Shown one piece after another: positions 31,816-36,572 of a DNA stretch of 36,572 bases. The number at the start of each line of letters is the position of its first letter. The stretch's first letter is position 1. The notes under the pieces are model-generated. The model saw only the letters and a list, made by a program, of their open reading frames with translations, made no database searches and was not told the origin of the DNA. This DNA comes from REEB85 sp018971455 (GTDB lineage: Bacteria > Pseudomonadota > Alphaproteobacteria > Acetobacterales > Acetobacteraceae), in contig JAGWNT010000035.1 in the NCBI GenBank assembly GCA_028871195.1, forward strand, positions 1-36,572, read 5' to 3'. The position numbers were made by a program, and so were the translations under genes.

Positions 31816-34800
31816 GTGCCCACGAGCAGCCTGTCCCAGACCCGCCCCCCGGCGCCCGGCGAGACCGAGCCCGAGCTGCGCCGTGTCAGCCTGCTTTTCG
31901 CCGACATCGCCGGGTCGACGGCCCTGGTGCAGAACCTCGATGCCGAGGACGCGGCCGGGCTGATCGACCCGGCGTTGCAGGCGATGATCGAGGCCGCCGA
32001 GCGGTTCGACGGCGTGGTGAGCGGCCGCGGCGACGGCATCATGGCGATTTTCGGCGCCGCCTCCGGCTTCGAGGACCATGGCGTGCGGGCCTGCCTCGCC
32101 GCGCTGGCGATGCGCGAGACGCTGGCGCGCCAGTCGGCGGGGGGCGAGGGGCCGGTGCGGGTTCGCGTCGGCATCCATGCCGGCGAGGTGGTGTTCCGGC
32201 CGATCCGCATCGGCGGCATGTGGTCGCAGGATGCGGTCGGCATCGCCGTGCACATCGCGGCCCGGCTGGAGCAGACGGCCGAACCGGGCGAGATCTGCAT
32301 CAGCGAGGCGGTCTGGCCGATGGTGCGCGGCTTTGTCACCGCCGAGCCGCTCGCCCCGGTGCAGGTGCGCGGGGTCGATGCGCCGGTCGCGCGGCTGGCG
32401 CTGCGCGGCGCCGCGGTGGCGGGCAATCGCTGGGCGGTGCGCGCGGCGCGGGGCCTCGCGCGCTTCGTCGATCGCGATGCCGAGCGCGGCCAGCTCGGCG
32501 CGGCGCTGGGCCGGCGCGGCCTGGCGCTGGTCCAGATCATCGGTGGCGCGGGCCTGGGCAAATCGCGCCTGCTGCACGAATTCATGCAGCTTCCGGCCGT
32601 TCAGGCCTGCCAGGTGATCTACCTCGCCGGCGACATGCATCGCAGCTTCATCGCCTTCCATCCGGTGGCGAGCTGGTTGCGGGTCGCGCTTGGCATCGGC
32701 GCCGAGGACCCCGCCGCCGTCATCCGCGACAAGCTGGTGGCGGGGCTGGCGGGGCTGGGTGACCGGCACGGGATCGACGCCGAACTGCTCGCCCGGATTC
32801 TCGAACTCGGGCCGCGGCCTCTGGCCGGCGAGGCCGCCCGCCCGAGCGGCACCATCGAGTTCGGGCCGACCATGGCGGCGCTGATCACGACGATGGCCGG
32901 CGGGCGGCACACCGTGCTGGTGTGCGACGACATCGACCATTTCGACGCGGCCTCCCGCGACGTGCTGGCCCAGACCCTGCCGCTGCTCGCCGGCGCCGAC
33001 GTGCTGGTGGTGACGGCGAGCCGCGCGCGGGTGCGGCTGGCGGAACTCGCCCGGGTTCCGGCGCGCCGCATCACGCTGGCCCCGCTGCCTGACGCCGATG
33101 CCGGGGCACTGCTCGATGCGCTGGACGCGGCGGTGGCGGGCAATGAGACGATGCGCGCGCTGATCCTGCGCAAGGCCGCCGGCAACCCGCTCTTTCTGGA
33201 GGAGGTGGCGCCGCTGGTGGCGCGCTCGGCGGGCGGCACGGCCGGGCTCGATCTGCCGGATGCCGACATCCCGGACCGCGTCGATGCGCTGATCGCCGAC
33301 CGCCTGGCCCGGCTGCCCCGGGCGCTGCGCCGGGTCGTGCAGCTCTGCGCCGTGATCGGCGCGGAGGTGCCGCTGGGCCTCGCCGCCGCGGTCACCGGCA
33401 TCGCCCCCAAGGCGCTGCACGCGACATTGCTCAAGCTGCAGGGCGAGCAGCTTCTCTACGAGATGCGGCGCCACCCCGAGCCGCTCTTCGCCTTCAAGCA
33501 CGCGCTGACCCGCGACGTCGCCTACCGCACCCTGCTTGCCGCCCAGCGCCGCGCCCATCACGCCCGCATCGTGGCGTTCCTGGAGGGCGATGGCGGGGTG
33601 CAGGACGCCCAGCGCCTGGCCGATCTGTGCGTCCACACCATCCAGGCGCAGCTCTGGCCGAAGGCGGTGACCTATCTGCGCAAGGCGGCGGGCCCGGCCG
33701 CCGAGCGCGGCGCCTACCGGCTGGCCGTCGGGTATCTCGAGCGGGCCATCGAGATCGTCCGCCGGCTGCCGGATGACGACGCGGCAGCGCGCACGCAGAT
33801 GGAATTGCTGCTCGAACACGGCGTGGTGCAGACGCATGTGGGCGGCTACCGGCAGAGCAGCGCCAGCCTGGCCGCCGCGCAGGCCCTGGCGGCGCGGCTG
33901 GATGACGGGCCGGCATCGCTGCGCATCCACAGCCTGCAGGTGCACGTGTTCAACATCCTCGGCCAGCTCGACGAGGCGGTGGCGCTCGGCCAGCGCACCC
34001 GCGCCCTGGCCCGCCAGGCCGGCAACACGGCGCTGGCGCTCTACGCCACCTTCTTCCTCGGCCAGTCCTTCCACAATGCCGGCCGCCTGCGCGAGGCCGA
34101 GGCGATGCTGACCGAGAACCTGGCGATGATCGCCGCGGGGGCGGAGCCGAATCTCGCCGTCTTCCATGGCACCATCACCGTTCTGACCCATGGCACGCGC
34201 GCCATGAGCCGCGCCTTTCTGGGCGATTTCGCCGGCGCGCATGCCGATTACGAGGCCGCGCGCACGCAGGCGGTCTCCAGCGGCCGGCCCTATGACAAGG
34301 TGTTTGCCCTCGGCACGCGCAGCTTCTCGCTGCTGCACCAGCGCAGCGCGCAGAGCGAGGCAAGCTTTCGCGACGCGATCGAGGCCGCCGAGACCCTGTC
34401 GGTCGCGCAACTGCTCATTCCGCTCCAGACCGGGCTCGGCCAGGCGCTGCTGATGGGCCCGGATCTGGCGACGGCCAGCGCCACGCTGTCGGCCGCGCAT
34501 CGCGCCGCGCGCGAGGGCAGCCGGACGATGTACCAGATCAACGCCGCGATCGGGCTGGTGGTCGCCGGGCTGCGCATGGGCGAGCCCGATCTCGCGCGCA
34601 GCTTCGCCGCCGAGGCGTGCGACCTCGCGGCACGGGCGGGCTTCCAGGGCTGCCAGGTCGCCGCGCTGCGGGCCCGTGGCTTGGCGCTGGCGGCCATGGC
34701 CGGCGGCGAGGACGAGGCGCTGGCGCTGCTCGCGCAGGCGTGCGCGCTGGGCGAGGCGCTGGGAATGCGCGCCGACGTCGCCCACGCCCATGCCGCCCTG

Positions 34801-34923
34801 GCGGCACTCCGGCAGGCCGGACATCTGGAAGAGGCCGAGCGGCGCTACGCGGCACTCGGCATGGAGGAGTGGTTTACCGTCATCCGCGCCGACATCGCCG
34901 CCGACCGCGTGCCGTACCTGTAG
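31816..34923 (+). CDS. Class III nucleotidyl cyclase-ATPase-solenoid signalling protein
   Basis: 1035-aa multidomain protein with a GTG start at 31816 preceded by GAGGAG 6 nt upstream. Residues 22-190 form a class III adenylate/guanylate cyclase domain with metal Asp30 (LFADIAGST) and Asp73 (GDGIMAIFG). The transition-state pair, normally Asn-x3-Arg, is His146-x3-Arg150 (VHIAAR), so activity is uncertain. Residues 215-500 are a STAND/AAA ATPase with Walker A GGAGLGKS (243-250) and Walker B TVLVCDD (366-372). From about 560 onward the chain is a helical TPR-like solenoid of repeated 35-40-residue pairs. Such proteins act as signal-responsive regulators. It ends 1 nt before the convergent crotonase gene. 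Confidence 0.9.
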   Translation: MPTSSLSQTRPPAPGETEPELRRVSLLFADIAGSTALVQNLDAEDAAGLIDPALQAMIEAAERFDGVVSGRGDGIMAIFGAASGFEDHGVRACLAALAMRETLARQSAGGEGPVRVRVGIHAGEVVFRPIRIGGMWSQDAVGIAVHIAARLEQTAEPGEICISEAVWPMVRGFVTAEPLAPVQVRGVDAPVARLALRGAAVAGNRWAVRAARGLARFVDRDAERGQLGAALGRRGLALVQIIGGAGLGKSRLLHEFMQLPAVQACQVIYLAGDMHRSFIAFHPVASWLRVALGIGAEDPAAVIRDKLVAGLAGLGDRHGIDAELLARILELGPRPLAGEAARPSGTIEFGPTMAALITTMAGGRHTVLVCDDIDHFDAASRDVLAQTLPLLAGADVLVVTASRARVRLAELARVPARRITLAPLPDADAGALLDALDAAVAGNETMRALILRKAAGNPLFLEEVAPLVARSAGGTAGLDLPDADIPDRVDALIADRLARLPRALRRVVQLCAVIGAEVPLGLAAAVTGIAPKALHATLLKLQGEQLLYEMRRHPEPLFAFKHALTRDVAYRTLLAAQRRAHHARIVAFLEGDGGVQDAQRLADLCVHTIQAQLWPKAVTYLRKAAGPAAERGAYRLAVGYLERAIEIVRRLPDDDAAARTQMELLLEHGVVQTHVGGYRQSSASLAAAQALAARLDDGPASLRIHSLQVHVFNILGQLDEAVALGQRTRALARQAGNTALALYATFFLGQSFHNAGRLREAEAMLTENLAMIAAGAEPNLAVFHGTITVLTHGTRAMSRAFLGDFAGAHADYEAARTQAVSSGRPYDKVFALGTRSFSLLHQRSAQSEASFRDAIEAAETLSVAQLLIPLQTGLGQALLMGPDLATASATLSAAHRAAREGSRTMYQINAAIGLVVAGLRMGEPDLARSFAAEACDLAARAGFQGCQVAALRARGLALAAMAGGEDEALALLAQACALGEALGMRADVAHAHAALAALRQAGHLEEAERRYAALGMEEWFTVIRADIAADRVPYL

Positions 34924-34924
34924 G

Positions 34925-35737
34925 TCAGCGGCCGGTGAAGGCCGGCCGGCGCTTTTCCATGAAGGCGCGCCGGCCCTCGATGTAATCGGCACTGGCGAAG
35001 CACTCCGCCACCAGCGCTTCGCAGAATGCGAAATCCGCCTCCGGCGAGGCGCGCAGCAATTCCTCCACCGTCCGCTTGACGGCGCGGCCGGTGAGCGGCG
35101 CGCCTTCGGCGATCATGCGCGCATAGTCGCGCACATAGGCTTCGAGATCCGCCTCCGGCCGCACGCGATTGACCAGCCCCATCGCTTGCGCCTCGGCCGC
35201 CGAGAAATGGCGCGCGGTGTAGAAGATCTCCTTCACATGGGCGGGGCCGACGAGGTCGAGCAGCTTCTTCACGCCAGCCGGGCCGTAGCCGAGGCCGAGC
35301 CGGGTGGCGGGCACGCCGAATTTCGCCCCCTCGGCGGCGAGGCGCAGATCGCAGCCCACGGCAATGCCGACACCGCCGCCGATGCAGTAGCCCTCGATCA
35401 TGGCGATGGTCGGCTTGTCGGTCGCGGCGAGCCGCCGGCCGGCCTCGGCGGCGATGGCGTCGTAGCGGGCGATGGCCTCGGGTGCGGCGCGCTGCTCCTC
35501 GAACTGGCTGATATCGGCGCCGGAGACGAAGGCCCGCCCGCCGGCGCCGCGCAGGATGATGACGCGCACCGCCGGGTCGGCCTCGAACGCGTCGAGGATG
35601 AGCGGCATCGCCTGCCACATCTCCAACGAGACCGCGTTGCGCCGCTCCGGGCTGTTGAAGATCATCCAGCCGATGGCGCCGTCGATGCGCGCGATCATGC
35701 GTTCGGTGGGCAGCGGGACCGGCGTGCCTGGATACAT
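34925..35737 (-). CDS. Enoyl-CoA hydratase/isomerase (crotonase) family protein lacking both catalytic Glu
   Basis: 270-aa crotonase-fold protein. The start is the ATG at 35737 (MYPGTPVPLP), AGGA about 9 nt upstream; an ATG at residue 14 (MIARIDG) is an alternative. The much longer upstream frame runs through the tRNA and is not coding. The oxyanion-hole elements are present (SGADISQFE near 72-80, and GGG at 120-122). However, the positions of the two hydratase glutamates are Gly124 (in GGGVG) and Ala144 (in GVPATRLG). It therefore probably does not hydrate enoyl-CoA by the classical mechanism, and may be an isomerase, decarboxylase or hydrolase on a CoA ester. It is convergent with the cyclase gene, with a 1-nt gap between stops. 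Confidence 0.88.
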   Translation of the reverse strand: MYPGTPVPLPTERMIARIDGAIGWMIFNSPERRNAVSLEMWQAMPLILDAFEADPAVRVIILRGAGGRAFVSGADISQFEEQRAAPEAIARYDAIAAEAGRRLAATDKPTIAMIEGYCIGGGVGIAVGCDLRLAAEGAKFGVPATRLGLGYGPAGVKKLLDLVGPAHVKEIFYTARHFSAAEAQAMGLVNRVRPEADLEAYVRDYARMIAEGAPLTGRAVKRTVEELLRASPEADFAFCEALVAECFASADYIEGRRAFMEKRRPAFTGR

Positions 35738-35774
35738 CGGGCAATTCCTGTGCAAGGGCGGGGGGGCAGCCGGC

Positions 35775-35849
35775 TGGCTGGGGCGGGAGGATTCGAACCT
35801 CCGCATGGCGGAATCAAAATCCGCTGCCTTACCACTTGGCGACGCCCCA
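35775..35849 (-). tRNA. tRNA-Gln (anticodon TTG), encoded CCA
   Basis: The reverse complement folds as a standard tRNA. The acceptor stem TGGGGCG pairs with CGCCCCA, followed by discriminator G and an encoded CCA (35775-35777). A short D-arm (GCC/GGC) is followed by an anticodon stem GCGGA/TCCGC with loop TTTTGAT giving anticodon TTG. The T-arm is GGAGG-TTCGAAT-CCTCC. The body is 72 nt without CCA. It sits between the crotonase-family gene and IspE, all on the minus strand. Confidence 0.95.
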
Positions 35850-35883
35850 ACGCCGGCCTTGATTAGAGCAATATCGGGTGAAA

Positions 35884-36572
35884 TCAAATCGCCGGCACGG
35901 CGCCGGACGAGGCCTCGGCGAGCGCGCCGCCCCAGGCCCACCAGCCGGGGCGGCGCAGCGCGTCGGCGGCGGCGAGGGCGGCGGAGGGTTCGGCGAACAG
36001 CGCGAAGCAGGTCGCCCCCGAGCCGCTCATGCGGGCGAGCAGGCAGCCCGGCTGCGCGCGCAGCGCGGCGAGCACGGCGTCGATCGGCGGGCAGAGCGCC
36101 CGCGCCGGCGCCTCGAGGTCGTTGGACAGCGCGCGCAGGTCGCCGGCCATCGTCGCCGCGTCGGGCCAGCCGGCCGGCAGGGCGGCGGGCGGTGAGAACG
36201 CGCCGGCGCGGGCGCGGAACACCTCCGCCGTGGCCACGGCCACGCCGGGGTTGACCAGTGCCATGCCGCATCGCGGCAGCGCGGGGGCCGCGTCCAGGCG
36301 CTCGCCCACTCCGCCCATGCGCGCCGGCCGCGCGGCCAGGCAGACCGGCACGTCCGCCCCGAGGCCGGCGGCCAGCGCGGTATCGGCCGGGGCGACCGCC
36401 CACAGGCGGGCCAACAGCCGCAGGCAGGCCGCCGCATCGGCCGACCCGCCGCCGATGCCGGAGGCGACCGGCAGGGTCTTGGTCAGTGTCAGCCGCGCGC
36501 CGGCCGCCACCCCCCGTGCTGCGGCCAGCGCGCGGGCCGCCCGCAGCACGAGATTGTCCGGCTCGGCGGCCA
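35884..36572 (-). CDS. ispE: 4-diphosphocytidyl-2-C-methyl-D-erythritol kinase (5' end outside window)
   Basis: C-terminal roughly 229 residues of IspE, the GHMP kinase of the non-mevalonate isoprenoid pathway that phosphorylates CDP-methylerythritol. The frame is open through the right edge, reading AAEPDNLVLRAARAL, so the GTG at 36549 is not the start and the N-terminus lies beyond the window. The ATP-binding GHMP motif is LPVASGIGGGSADAAA. Other family marks are LGADVPVCL, LVNPGV, LSNDLEAPA and the C-terminal MSGSGATCFALF. The alanine-rich composition reflects the high GC. The stop lies 13 nt from a TAGAGCAA motif that resembles the end of the palindromic element at 22719. Confidence 0.93.
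   Translation of the reverse strand, partial: AAEPDNLVLRAARALAAARGVAAGARLTLTKTLPVASGIGGGSADAAACLRLLARLWAVAPADTALAAGLGADVPVCLAARPARMGGVGERLDAAPALPRCGMALVNPGVAVATAEVFRARAGAFSPPAALPAGWPDAATMAGDLRALSNDLEAPARALCPPIDAVLAALRAQPGCLLARMSGSGATCFALFAEPSAALAAADALRRPGWWAWGGALAEASSGAVPAI

Noticed and set aside
31537..34992. Open frame of about 1150 codons on the minus strand
   Set aside because: It is antisense to the cyclase-ATPase gene. The latter has recognisable domains and a ribosome site; this frame has neither.
34925..36403. One 492-codon protein spanning the crotonase gene, the tRNA and part of IspE
   Set aside because: The upstream half runs through the tRNA-Gln and antisense/other-frame IspE sequence; the crotonase family N-terminus begins at 35737.

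Overview
The window is high-GC DNA (roughly two thirds G+C by eye). It looks chromosomal, from a soil or plant-associated alphaproteobacterium, most likely in Hyphomicrobiales (Xanthobacteraceae-like). Supporting signs are the dense metabolic operons with ATGA/GTGA overlaps, the abundance of ABC, SDR, CaiB and CoxL-type genes, an FCD-GntR regulator, and a paired intergenic palindrome beginning TAGAGCA of a kind I associate with that order. The taxonomic call is inference; there is no rRNA or marker phylogeny here. No transposase, integrase, phage gene or CRISPR array was seen.

Region 1 (1-13740, all + strand) is one long catabolic cluster. It holds a 2-hydroxyacid dehydrogenase cut by the left edge, an SDR, and a complete NitT/TauT (sulfonate/nitrate-type) ABC importer with two permeases, an ATPase and a binding protein. 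Next come a beta-hydroxyacid dehydrogenase with a YihU-like PVGKTS substrate loop, a two-gene UxaA/SuyAB-type lyase (large subunit plus separate SAF subunit), a GntR/FCD regulator, and a DUF1330-EthD fusion. An aldehyde dehydrogenase, a second SDR, an SMP-30 lactonase and a mandelate-racemase-type acid-sugar dehydratase complete it. Dehydrogenase, lactonase and dehydratase form the upper half of a non-phosphorylative sugar-acid pathway. The split lyase, the YihU-like reductase and the taurine-type importer raise the possibility that the substrate carries a sulfonate. Palindromes CGTTGACAACG and AGTTGACAACT in front of the transporter are candidate operators for the GntR protein.

Region 2 (13769-20510, - strand) holds an orphan CoxL-like molybdenum hydroxylase large subunit (form II signature AYRGAGR) and a two-gene RND efflux system. 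A 9-bp-arm palindrome lies in the divergent promoter with region 3. Region 3 (20624-22720, +) pairs an HMG-CoA-lyase family enzyme with a CaiB/BaiF CoA-transferase, probably activating and cleaving a branched dicarboxylic acid. A double palindromic element (22719-22844) supplies the TAG stops of both flanking convergent genes.

Region 4 (22843-26037, -) has a zinc alcohol dehydrogenase, a hexapeptide acyltransferase of the phosphonate-associated type, and a GlcD/DLD-like flavin oxidase. Region 5 (26098-29343, +) has an unknown 240-aa protein, an HpcH/HpaI aldolase and a fused SAF-UxaA dehydratase, so the window carries both the split and the fused form of this lyase family. Region 6 (29363-36572) is more housekeeping or stress-like. 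It contains a His-rich CDF metal exporter, a CBS-CBS-BON protein, an unknown 122-aa protein, a large cyclase-ATPase-solenoid signalling protein with an altered active site, a crotonase-fold protein lacking both catalytic glutamates, tRNA-Gln(TTG), and IspE cut by the right edge.
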